A program made the translations under genes and the position numbers. A model generated the notes under the pieces. It searched no databases and was not told the origin of the DNA. It worked only from the letters and a program-made list of their open reading frames with translations. A stretch of DNA of 64,000 nt, from NCBI RefSeq assembly GCF_002954225.1, contig NZ_PPTH01000015.1, forward strand, positions 248,001-312,000, written 5' to 3'. Positions 18,864 to 26,561 of this stretch are shown in pieces (within the stretch, counting starts at the first letter, position 1; each line of letters starts with the position of its first letter). Source of the DNA: Arthrobacter ruber (GTDB lineage: Bacteria > Actinomycetota > Actinomycetes > Actinomycetales > Micrococcaceae).

Positions 18864-20081
18864 ATGCAGACCGTCTCCTCAGTCCTCGACTCCATCAGCG
18901 GCGTGGGCCGCGACCCCGCCCGCGGCGGGTACTCGCGCGGCGTGTTCACCGGCCCCGAGCAGTCGCTGCGCGAATGGTTCTCCGCGGAGGCCGCTGGGCG
19001 CGGGCTGTCGGTGGAGACCGACCGGAACGGCATCCTCTGGGCGTGGTGGGACGCGACGGACAGCCGTGACGGCGCCCTCGTCACGGGCAGCCACCTCGAC
19101 TCCGTGCCCGGCGGCGGAGCGTTCGACGGTCCGCTCGGCGTCGCCTCCGCGCTCGTGGCCGTCGACCTGCTGCGGGAGCGCGGCGTGCAGCCCAACCGCT
19201 CGCTCGCCGTCACCGTCTTCCCCGAGGAGGAGGGCTCCCGCTTCGGCGTCTCGTGCCTCGGCTCCCGCCTGCTCACCGGAACCCTCGACCCCGACCACGT
19301 GCGGTCCCTGACCGATGCCGACGGCACCACCTTCGCCGAGGCGTCCCGCGCCGCAGGCCTCGACCCGGCGCACCTCGGCCGGGACGAGGAGGCGATCCGG
19401 CGCATCGGCGACTTCGTGGAACTGCACGTGGAGCAGGGCCGCGGGCTGATCGACCTGGACTCCGCCGTCGCCATCGGGTCCACCATGCTCGGCCATGGGC
19501 GCTGGCGCCTGTCCATCACCGGGCAGGGCAACCACGCCGGCACCACGCTCATGGCGGACCGCGAGGACCCGATGATCGCTGCCGCCCAGGTGGTCCTCGC
19601 GGTGCGGAGGATCGCCGCGGAGCAGGACGGCGCCCGCGCTACCGTCGGGCGCCTGCAGCCCGTGCCCGGCGGCACGAACGTCATCGCCTCGCGCGTGGAC
19701 CTCTGGCTCGACGTCCGCCACGAGGAGGATGCCGTCACGGCATCGCTCATCGAGAAGATCCACGGACAGGCCCAGAAGATCTGCGCCTTCGAGGGGTGCC
19801 GCGCCACCCTGACGGAGGAGTCACGCAGCGGCACCGTCCACTTCGACGGCGCACTGCAGCGCACGCTCGGCCTCGCGCTCGGCCGCTCCTTCCCCGGGGC
19901 GCCGACACTGCCCACCGGCGCCGGACACGACGCCGGCATCCTCGGCGCCGTCGCGCCGACCGCGATGCTGTTCGTGCGCAACCCGACGGGCGTCAGCCAC
20001 TCGCCCGAGGAGTTCGTGGAGCGCGAGGACGCCGACGCCGGTGCCGTCGCGCTCGCGGACGTCCTCGAAGACCTGCTGTGA
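18864..20081 (+). CDS. M20-family amidohydrolase (allantoate amidohydrolase-like); probable HutG substitute
   Basis: 405 residues of the AllC/hydantoinase-carbamoylase branch of M20 peptidases. Di-metal ligands are visible: His77 and Asp79 (GSHLDSV), Asp88 (GGGAFDGPLGV), Glu122/123 (FPEEEGSRFG), His188 (ELHVEQG) and the C-terminal GAGHDAG. It sits between hutU and hutF: 27 nt after hutU with AAGGAAG, and its stop overlaps the hutF start. No HutG gene is present. HutF yields N-formylglutamate, so this enzyme is the obvious candidate to hydrolyse it to glutamate and formate. Family assignment is firm; the substrate is inferred. Confidence 0.88.
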   Translation: MQTVSSVLDSISGVGRDPARGGYSRGVFTGPEQSLREWFSAEAAGRGLSVETDRNGILWAWWDATDSRDGALVTGSHLDSVPGGGAFDGPLGVASALVAVDLLRERGVQPNRSLAVTVFPEEEGSRFGVSCLGSRLLTGTLDPDHVRSLTDADGTTFAEASRAAGLDPAHLGRDEEAIRRIGDFVELHVEQGRGLIDLDSAVAIGSTMLGHGRWRLSITGQGNHAGTTLMADREDPMIAAAQVVLAVRRIAAEQDGARATVGRLQPVPGGTNVIASRVDLWLDVRHEEDAVTASLIEKIHGQAQKICAFEGCRATLTEESRSGTVHFDGALQRTLGLALGRSFPGAPTLPTGAGHDAGILGAVAPTAMLFVRNPTGVSHSPEEFVEREDADAGAVALADVLEDLL

Positions 20082-21589
20082 CGCGGGGACCCGGGGAGCA
20101 CGGCGCAGGACCGACGGCCGGCAGCACCGCGTCCGCGACGACCGGCCGGGCCGATGCGGGCCCGCTCCCCGGCGACGTGCCCGCGCAGCAGACCGGACCG
20201 GCCGTGCGCGCGGTCTGGTGCGAGTCCGCCTGGCTCGGAGCCGGGGACGTCGTGGAGGCCGCGCGGGTGGAGGTGGACGCCGGCGGCCTGGTGGTCGGTG
20301 TGCTCCCGGGGGTGCCGGCGCGCGAGGGCGACGCCGTCCTGCGCGGGGTCGTGTTCCCCGCGGCGGCGAACGCGCACTCCCACGCCTTCCACCGCGCTCT
20401 GCGCGGGCGGACCCACGGCGGCGGGGGGACGTTCTGGACGTGGCGGAAGGCGATGTACCGCGCGGCGGACGCCCTCACGCCGGAGCTGTACGAGGAGCTC
20501 GCGACGGCCGTCTACGCCGAGATGGTCGTGGCGGGCTGGACGAGCGTCGCGGAGTTCCACTACGTGCACCACCGACCGGACGGTACGCCGTACGGGCAGG
20601 ACGACGCCGGCGAGCCCCACGCCATGGAGCTCGCCCTCGCCCGGGCCGCCGTCCGGGCAGGGATCCGGCTCACCCTGCTGGACACCTGCTACCTCGCCGG
20701 CGGGTTCGGCGCGCCGCTGCAGGAGGGGCAGCGACGGTTCTCCGACGGCACCGCCGGGCGCTGGCTCGAGCGCCTGGCCCGGCTGCGGGAGGTGGTCTCC
20801 TCGGACCACCCCGCGCACCACGTCACCGTCGGTGCGGCCATCCACTCCGTCCGCGCGGTGCCCGAGGAGGACCTCGCGGTGATCGGGCGGCTCCTCCCGC
20901 CCGACCTGCCCCTGCACGTGCACCTGTCCGAGCAGCCGGCGGAAAACGAGGACTGCCTGCGGGCCACCGGCTGCACCCCCACGGCGCTGCTTCACCGGCA
21001 CGGCCTGGTATGTGACCGGCTGTCCGCCGTGCACGCGACCCACGTCACCGCCGGCGACATCGCCGTGCTCGCGGACGCCGGAGCCACCGTCGTCCTGTGC
21101 CCCACCACCGAGGCGGACCTCGCGGACGGCCTCGGGCCGGCCGGGGAGTTCCGCGACGCCGGGGTCCGCCTGGCGCTGGGCACCGACCAGCACGTCGTCG
21201 TCGACCCGTGGCGGGAGATGCGGGCACTCGAGGACGGGGAGCGCCTGCGCACCGGACGGCGGGGACACTTCGATTCCGGGACCCTCCACCGGATCGCGGC
21301 GCTGCACGGGACGGCATCGCAGGGACGGCACGCCGCCGGCTTCGGGCGGGGCCGGGTCGCGGACTTCATGGCGGTGGACCCCCGCACCACGCGCACGGCC
21401 GGCTCCTCCCGCGACCAGCTGGCGTACACGGCGACGGCGCAGGACGTGACGGGGGTCGTCGTCGGCGGCATCCTCACGGCGCAGGACGGGCTGCATGCCA
21501 CCCTCGGCGACCCGGCAGCCCTGCTCGTCGCCGCGATCGCGCGCCTGGACGCCGCGGCGGCTGCGGCGCAGGTCCGGGAGCAGCGCTGA
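20078..21589 (+). CDS. hutF: Formimidoylglutamate deiminase
   Basis: 503 residues if started at the GTG overlapping the previous stop (GTGA). Amidohydrolase-superfamily enzyme converting N-formimidoyl-glutamate to N-formyl-glutamate and ammonia. Metal ligands are His100 and His102 (NAHSHAFHRALRG), then HVHLSEQ, HATHV and LGTDQHVV. The segment GTFWTWRKAMY is typical of HutF. The first 45 residues are Gly/Ala/Thr-rich and precede the normal family start near VWCESAWL (47-54); a GTG near 20207 would remove this part, so the start is uncertain. The stop overlaps the hutI ATG. Confidence 0.95.
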   Translation: MTRGPGEHGAGPTAGSTASATTGRADAGPLPGDVPAQQTGPAVRAVWCESAWLGAGDVVEAARVEVDAGGLVVGVLPGVPAREGDAVLRGVVFPAAANAHSHAFHRALRGRTHGGGGTFWTWRKAMYRAADALTPELYEELATAVYAEMVVAGWTSVAEFHYVHHRPDGTPYGQDDAGEPHAMELALARAAVRAGIRLTLLDTCYLAGGFGAPLQEGQRRFSDGTAGRWLERLARLREVVSSDHPAHHVTVGAAIHSVRAVPEEDLAVIGRLLPPDLPLHVHLSEQPAENEDCLRATGCTPTALLHRHGLVCDRLSAVHATHVTAGDIAVLADAGATVVLCPTTEADLADGLGPAGEFRDAGVRLALGTDQHVVVDPWREMRALEDGERLRTGRRGHFDSGTLHRIAALHGTASQGRHAAGFGRGRVADFMAVDPRTTRTAGSSRDQLAYTATAQDVTGVVVGGILTAQDGLHATLGDPAALLVAAIARLDAAAAAAQVREQR

Positions 21590-22788
21590 TGTCCCTGCTC
21601 ATCACGAACATCGGCGAGCTCACCACGCAGGACGCCGACGGTACGGTGCTCCGCGACGCCGCGGTGGTCCTCGAGGGGGAGCGCGTCAGCTGGATCGGGG
21701 CGTCCGCGGACGCCCCGGCGGCGGACGAGGCCCACGACGCCGGCGGCCGCGCCGGCCTGCCCGGCTGGGTGGACAGCCACACGCACCTCGTCTTCGCCGG
21801 CGACCGCACCGCCGAGTTCGAGGCGCGCATGGCCGGGGAGCAGTACACCGCGGGCGGGATCGCGGTCACCGTCGGGGCCACCCGCGCCGCCGGGGACTAC
21901 GAGCTCACTCGGCTCCTGCTCGCGCGCGTCGCCGAGGCCGCCGCGGGCGGGACCACCTACCTCGAGACCAAGACCGGCTACGGGCTCGACGTCGCCCACG
22001 AGGCGCGCAGTGCCCGCATCGCGGCCGCCGTCGCGGACGAGGTCACCTTCCTCGGCGCGCACCTCGTCCCGGCGGGGGAGGACGCCGACGCCTACACGGA
22101 CCTCGTCGTCGGGCCCATGCTCGACGCCGTCCGCCCGTACGTGCGCTGGGCGGACGTCTTCTGCGAGCGCGGAGCGTTCACCACCGACCAGTCGCGCCGC
22201 GTGCTGGCCGCCTGCGCCGCCGCCGGGCTGGGCCTGCGCGTGCACGGGAACCAGCTGGGTCCGGGCGACGGCGTCGCGCTCGCGGTCGAGTTCGGCGCCG
22301 CCAGCGTGGACCACGTCAACCACCTGTCCGACGGCGACATCGAGGCGCTCGCCGGCACGTGGGCGGGCGCCGCGCAGGGCGTCCCCGGCACGGTCGCGAC
22401 CTGCCTGCCCGCCTGCGACCTCTCCACGCGCCAGCCCTTCCCGCCCGCACGGCGGCTGCTCGACGCCGGTGTGCCGATCGCCCTGGCCAGCAACTGCAAT
22501 CCCGGGACGTCCTTCACGAGTTCGATGGCCTTCTGCGTCGCGACCGCGGTGCTGCAGATGGGACTGGGCGTGCAGGAGGCGGTCCGGGCCGCGACGTACG
22601 GCGGAGCCCTTGCCCTGCGCCGCCACGAGGGCGACGACGCCGCGGGCCGCCGCGCGGTCGGCTCGCTCGCCGTCGGGCACCGGGCCGACCTGCAGCTGCT
22701 GGACGCGCCGTCGGTGACGCACCTGGCCTACCGGCCGGGCATGCCGCTCGTGCACGCCGTGTGGCGGGCCGGGGAGCGGGTGCGGTAG
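21589..22788 (+). CDS. hutI: Imidazolonepropionase
   Basis: 399 residues, family-typical; opens the ring of 4-imidazolone-5-propionate to N-formimidoyl-glutamate, the substrate of HutF. Zinc amidohydrolase with His64 and His66 in PGWVDSHTHLVFAGDR, then TKTGYGLD, LRVHGNQLG, VDHVNHLSDGDI and ALASNCNPGTSF. The ATG overlaps the hutF stop (TGATG). Last gene of the operon; the following CPBP gene has its own ribosome site after 109 bases. Confidence 0.98.
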   Translation: MSLLITNIGELTTQDADGTVLRDAAVVLEGERVSWIGASADAPAADEAHDAGGRAGLPGWVDSHTHLVFAGDRTAEFEARMAGEQYTAGGIAVTVGATRAAGDYELTRLLLARVAEAAAGGTTYLETKTGYGLDVAHEARSARIAAAVADEVTFLGAHLVPAGEDADAYTDLVVGPMLDAVRPYVRWADVFCERGAFTTDQSRRVLAACAAAGLGLRVHGNQLGPGDGVALAVEFGAASVDHVNHLSDGDIEALAGTWAGAAQGVPGTVATCLPACDLSTRQPFPPARRLLDAGVPIALASNCNPGTSFTSSMAFCVATAVLQMGLGVQEAVRAATYGGALALRRHEGDDAAGRRAVGSLAVGHRADLQLLDAPSVTHLAYRPGMPLVHAVWRAGERVR

Positions 22789-22897
22789 CGGTCGGGCCCG
22801 ACGACGCATTTGGCCTTCCGGGATGCCTGGGCGCCCGGTCGGAGCGGGCGGCCGCGTCCGGCTGGGAATCCCCGGCGGGCGCTGGGAGGATAGCGCC

Positions 22898-23725
22898 ATG
22901 CCTGCCGAGCCCGCCTCCTCCGCCGTCCCTGCCGAGCGCGGGCCCGCACCGTCGTCCGCCGGCCCCGTACCGGCCGACGCCCCCTCGAGGCGCCGCATCA
23001 CCACGGAGCTGCTCATCGTCTTCGGGCTCTCGCTCGGCCAGTCCGGCGTGTACTCGATCGTGAGCCTCACCGAGAAGCTCACGCGCGGGCCGCTCGGGGC
23101 GCAGACCACCACGCTGAACCCCGTGCTCGACGAGCGGGAGTACTTCGACCTCACCTACCAGCTGCTGGACATCCTCTTCGCCCTGGTGCCGGTGGCACTC
23201 GTCCTGTTCCTGCTCAGCGGCCACGGCGTGTCCGCGTTCCGCCGCCTCGGGTTCACCTTCGACAGGCCACTGCGCACCGTGGGCTTCGGCGTGGGCCTCG
23301 CCGCGGTCATCGGCGTGGGCACCCTGGGCGTGTACGCCGCCGGGCGTGCGCTGGGGATCACGACGGCGCTGGTGCCCGCCGCGCTGGAGTCCTACTGGTG
23401 GACCGTCCCCGTGCTCGTCCTCTCGGCGGTGCGGCATGCGGTGCTGGAGGAGGTGATCGTGGTGGGCTACCTGTTCCTCCGCCTGCGCCAGTTGGGCTGG
23501 TCCACCCCGGCCATCATCCTCACGAGCGCACTGGTGCGGGGCAGCTACCACCTCTACCAGGGCTTCGGTCCGTTCATCGGGAACGTGCTGATGGGTCTGC
23601 TGTTCGCATGGTTCTACACACGCACCCGCCGGGTCATGCCGCTCGTGATCGCCCACGCGCTGATCGACACCGCGGGGTTCGTGGGCTTCGCGCTCCTCGG
23701 GCCGGCCATCGGGATCGGCACCTGA
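22898..23725 (+). CDS. CPBP-family intramembrane protein (CAAX protease/bacteriocin-processing type)
   Basis: 275 residues with about eight hydrophobic spans after a 30-residue Ala/Pro-rich N-terminus. The family's conserved glutamate pair is in HAVLEEVIVVGYLFLRL, the second motif in RGSYHLYQGFGPF, and the last in IAHALIDT. In the classical motif EExxxR the arginine is replaced by Val (EEVIVV); the two Glu and both His are kept. Whether such variants are proteases is unknown. The ATG follows GGGAGGA. Confidence 0.8.
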   Translation: MPAEPASSAVPAERGPAPSSAGPVPADAPSRRRITTELLIVFGLSLGQSGVYSIVSLTEKLTRGPLGAQTTTLNPVLDEREYFDLTYQLLDILFALVPVALVLFLLSGHGVSAFRRLGFTFDRPLRTVGFGVGLAAVIGVGTLGVYAAGRALGITTALVPAALESYWWTVPVLVLSAVRHAVLEEVIVVGYLFLRLRQLGWSTPAIILTSALVRGSYHLYQGFGPFIGNVLMGLLFAWFYTRTRRVMPLVIAHALIDTAGFVGFALLGPAIGIGT

Positions 23726-23867
23726 ACAGCCGGGACGAGCTTCGCTCTCCTTCTTTGCGCACGGAAATCATGACTAAATTCCCCGCCATGCACGGTGTTA
23801 CGGTGGGGGCGTTCAGCGGGAAGCGGCGGCTCCATCCGGGCCGCTACGGGACCAGCCAGGAGGAATC

Positions 23868-24155
23868 ATGAGCGTCGTCACGAGTGTCTCGGAGTGCAGC
23901 GTCCACAACTGCTCGTTCAACCACGACGGCTGTACCGCCGTCGCCATCACGGTGTCCGGGTCCGAGGAACATGCGTCCTGCGCCACCTTCATCGATACGT
24001 CCATCAGCGGCGGCCTGCCCAAGGTGCTCGCCCACGTGGGGGCGTGCCAGCGCTCGGAATGCAGCTTCAACCACGACCTGCTGTGCAGTGCACCGGCGGT
24101 CAAGGTGGGCCCGGGCGCCGAGGCCGCCGACTGCCTCACCTACACCCACGCCTGA
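23868..24155 (+). CDS. DUF1540 protein with two cysteine-rich repeats
   Basis: 95 residues after a strong AGGAGG. Two copies of the DUF1540 unit are seen, each with four cysteines: Cys10, 15, 22, 38 and Cys60, 65, 73, 89. Both contain the tetrapeptide NCSF/ECSF followed by NHD. Cys and His in such spacing suggest metal binding (zinc or iron); no function is established. Upstream DNA is relatively AT-rich (around 23755-23790), which should hold its promoter. A near-perfect terminator follows, so it is monocistronic. Confidence 0.85.
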   Translation: MSVVTSVSECSVHNCSFNHDGCTAVAITVSGSEEHASCATFIDTSISGGLPKVLAHVGACQRSECSFNHDLLCSAPAVKVGPGAEAADCLTYTHA

Positions 24156-24176
24156 TCCCCCTCGTGGACCGGGGAG

Positions 24177-24208
24177 ACGGGAGGGACCCGTTCCCGGGTC
24201 CCTCCCGT
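24177..24208. terminator. Bidirectional hairpin terminator
   Basis: Perfect 14-bp arms (24177-24190 and 24195-24208) with loop TTCC, between the DUF1540 gene and the convergent VOC gene ending at 24225. Confidence 0.8.
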
Positions 24209-24224
24209 CGTGCGGAGCGGGGCG

Positions 24225-24866
24225 TCAGATCTCGATGGGCCCGTCGGAGGTCTCGAAGGTCACCGACATGATGCCCGGCGTGCCGTTCGGGGCGATCCAC
24301 TGGACCCGGACGCCGTCGAGGGTCTCCTCGACCTCGGTGCCCAGCCACTCGGTCACCCGCTCGGAGGAACCGGCGATCGTGAGGCAGTCCAGCTTGACGG
24401 ACGCCGGACGGGCCTTCGAGGGGTGCAGTTCCTCGGTGCCCTCGTCCCAGCGCAGCAGGTAGGGGACCTGCGGGTCGGCGATGAGCCCCTTGATGCCGAT
24501 CTGCTGCCAGGTCAGCTCCTGGCCGTCGGGGAACTTGCGGTTGCCGGGGACCGCGCTGCGGCCGAGACGTTCCTCGAAGGGCGCGAGGTCGTCGACGGCG
24601 ACGCACCATCCCATCCAGCCTCCGCCGGCTTCGGAGCGGGCGCGTACGGCCTGGCCGAACGGCGCCTTGTCCGACGCGGGGTGGTTGAGGACCTCGACGA
24701 CCTCGAGGTACTGGCCATTGGCCAGCGGGAAGATCATGTTCCGGGTGCCGAAGCGGGGGTGCACACCGCCCTTCACAGGCTCCATGCCGAGCCGGCCGGA
24801 GATGCGGTCGGCGGTCGCGGCAAGTCCATCGGGTTCACAGGCGTACGAGACGTGATCCAGGCGCAT
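24225..24866 (-). CDS. VOC/glyoxalase-like domain protein
   Basis: 213 residues. It begins MRLDHVSYACEPDGLAATADRI, the first beta-alpha unit of a vicinal-oxygen-chelate fold with a possible metal His at position 5, followed by VHPRFGTRNMIFPLANGQYLEVVEVL. It resembles the glyoxalase_3 (PF13468) group, often annotated only as glyoxalase-like. The C-terminal half (LTIAGSSERVTEWLG...VQWIAPNGTPGIMSVTFET) looks like a second, degenerate unit. Substrate unknown. It is divergent from metY. Confidence 0.78.
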   Translation of the reverse strand: MRLDHVSYACEPDGLAATADRISGRLGMEPVKGGVHPRFGTRNMIFPLANGQYLEVVEVLNHPASDKAPFGQAVRARSEAGGGWMGWCVAVDDLAPFEERLGRSAVPGNRKFPDGQELTWQQIGIKGLIADPQVPYLLRWDEGTEELHPSKARPASVKLDCLTIAGSSERVTEWLGTEVEETLDGVRVQWIAPNGTPGIMSVTFETSDGPIEI

Positions 24867-24902
24867 GCCGACAGTGTTGCACTAAGTGATGGGGGTCTCA
24901 GC

Positions 24903-24916
24903 TAAGGCTTGCCTTA
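24903..24916. promoter_or_regulatory. 14-bp palindrome resembling a DtxR/IdeR half-box
   Basis: TAAGGC-TT-GCCTTA is a perfect palindrome between the VOC gene and the metY riboswitch. It resembles the core of iron boxes but is shorter than the usual 19-bp site and belongs to no clear iron gene. Confidence 0.25.
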
Positions 24917-25045
24917 CTCCTGATGCTGCGCCTCGTGCGGTCACCGACGGTCCCCTCGGTGTCCCGTTCCCGACCGCCCGAGCTGCCGCTTCACGCATCG
25001 TCACACGTATTGCCGGATCAGCTCCGATGGGCTTTCATGAATGCA

Positions 25046-25157
25046 GGTCATGAGTGCCAGCACGAAGCCCCGGCTTGCTGGCCGGCAACCCTCCAACCGC
25101 GGTGGGGTGCCCCGGGTGAAGACCAGGTTCGGCGCCAGACCGGCGCCGCGCAAGCGC
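25046..25157 (+). promoter_or_regulatory. SAM-IV riboswitch aptamer
   Basis: The segment starting GGTCATGAGTGCCAGC, with the conserved core CCGGCAACCCTCC (about 25082-25094) and GGTGGGGTGCCCCGGGTGA (about 25101-25119), matches the SAM-IV class of Actinomycetales. GGTC (25046-25049) pairs with GACC (25121-25124) to close the aptamer. A 3' stem GGCGCC/GGCGCC (25131-25136, 25142-25147) follows. It should bind S-adenosylmethionine and lower metY-metX expression when SAM is plentiful. Class recognised from memory of the consensus. Confidence 0.88.
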
Positions 25158-25221
25158 GGGCTCCTGCGGGGCCGATGCCCGGGACGGCTTCGTCGGCAGG
25201 GCATCGGACGAGGAGGAGCCC
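25158..25221 (+). promoter_or_regulatory. Expression-platform hairpin of the SAM-IV riboswitch
   Basis: Long compound hairpin: GGGCTCCT (25158-25165) pairs with AGGAGCCC (25214-25221), CCGATGCCC (25172-25180) with GGGCATCGG (25199-25207), and an inner GACG/CGTC stem caps it. It ends 17 nt before the metY ATG. A smaller stem (CCCT/AGGG, 25221-25232) could mask the ribosome site AGGGAG. No T-tract, so control could be terminator-like or translational. Confidence 0.6.
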
Positions 25222-25238
25222 CTTGACCAGGGAGCACC

Positions 25239-26555
25239 ATGTCCAACGATTGGTCCTTTGAGACACGCCAGATCCACGCCGGCCAGGTGCCGGATGCTGC
25301 CACGGGGGCGCGTGCGCTTCCCATCTACCAGACGACGTCCTTCGTCTTCCCGAGCGCGGAGAGCGCGGCCAACCGGTTCGCCCTGACGGAGCTCGCCCCC
25401 ATCTACACGCGCATCGGGAACCCGACGCAGGAGGCGGTGGAGACGCGGATCGCGAGCCTCGAGGGCGGTGTCGGCGCCCTGCTGCTCGCCTCCGGGCAGG
25501 CCGCCGAGACCTTCGCGGTCCTGAACATCGCCGAGGCCGGGGACCACATCGTGGCCAGCCCCAGCCTCTACGGCGGCACCTACAACCTCTTCAAGCACAC
25601 GCTGAAGAAGTTCGGCATCGAGACCACGTTCGTGGAGGACCCGGACGACCTCGAGCAGTGGCGCGCCGCCGTCCGGCCGAACACCAAGCTGTTCTTCGGC
25701 GAAGTGGTGTCCAACCCCCGGCAGGACGTGCTGGACCTCGAGGGCGTCAGCGCCGTCGCGCACGAGCACGGGGTGCCCCTGATCGTGGACAACACCCTGT
25801 CCACGCCGTACCTGATCCGGCCCATCGAGTGGGGAGCCGACATCGTGGTGCATTCCGCCACGAAGTACCTCGGCGGGCACGGCAATGCCATCGCAGGCGT
25901 CATCGTCGACTCCGGGAACTTCGACTTCGCGCAGTACCCCGAGCGGTTCCCGGGCCTCAACACCCCCGACGAGAGCTACCACGGGCTGGTCTACGCGCGG
26001 GACCTCGGCGTGGACGGCGCGCTCGGCGCCAACCTCGCGTACATCCTGAAGGCGCGGGTCCAGCTGCTGCGGGACCTCGGCTCCGCCGTGTCGCCCTTCA
26101 ACGCCTTCCTCATCGCGCAGGGCCTGGAGACGCTCAGCCTGCGCCTGGAGCGCCATGTCCAGAACGCGCAGGCCGTCGCCGAGTGGCTCGAGGGGCACGA
26201 CGACGTCGAGGGTGTCGCCTACGCCGGGCTCGCCTCGAGTCCCTGGTACGAGCGCGGGAGGAAGTACGGGCCCGGCGGTACGGGGGCGATCGTCAGCTTC
26301 GACATCGCCGGCGGACTGGAGGCGGGCAAGCGCTTCGTGGACGCCCTCGAGCTGCACTCCCACGTGGCGAACGTGGGCGACGTCCGCTCGCTCGTCATCC
26401 ACCCGGCATCGACCACGCACAGCCAGCTGGGGGCGGAGGCGCAGCTCACCGCGGGAGTGCGGCCCGGCCTGGTCCGGCTGGCCGTGGGCCTGGAGAACAT
26501 CAACGACATCCTCGCCGACCTCGACGCGGGGTTGCGCGCCGCCAAAGGAGCCTAG
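25239..26555 (+). CDS. metY: O-acetylhomoserine aminocarboxypropyltransferase (sulfhydrylase)
   Basis: 438 residues; PLP enzyme that joins O-acetylhomoserine and sulfide to make homocysteine. The pyridoxal lysine is Lys209 in VVHSATKYLGGHG; SGQAAETFAVLNIAEAGD and PSLYGGTYNLFKHT mark the sulfhydrylase branch, and the length exceeds cystathionine synthases (about 390). ATG with AGGGAG at 7 nt. It lies directly under the SAM-IV riboswitch and 6 nt before metX, which makes its substrate. Confidence 0.96.
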   Translation: MSNDWSFETRQIHAGQVPDAATGARALPIYQTTSFVFPSAESAANRFALTELAPIYTRIGNPTQEAVETRIASLEGGVGALLLASGQAAETFAVLNIAEAGDHIVASPSLYGGTYNLFKHTLKKFGIETTFVEDPDDLEQWRAAVRPNTKLFFGEVVSNPRQDVLDLEGVSAVAHEHGVPLIVDNTLSTPYLIRPIEWGADIVVHSATKYLGGHGNAIAGVIVDSGNFDFAQYPERFPGLNTPDESYHGLVYARDLGVDGALGANLAYILKARVQLLRDLGSAVSPFNAFLIAQGLETLSLRLERHVQNAQAVAEWLEGHDDVEGVAYAGLASSPWYERGRKYGPGGTGAIVSFDIAGGLEAGKRFVDALELHSHVANVGDVRSLVIHPASTTHSQLGAEAQLTAGVRPGLVRLAVGLENINDILADLDAGLRAAKGA

Positions 26556-26561
26556 CCCTTC

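Noticed and set aside
24903-24916. IdeR/DtxR iron box controlling metY
   Set aside because: Only 14 bp long and not matching the full 19-bp site; metYX already has SAM control. Kept as a low-confidence palindrome.
25041-25226. Small forward frame starting inside the metY leader
   Set aside because: It coincides with the SAM-IV aptamer and platform; conserved RNA sequence explains it better than a peptide.
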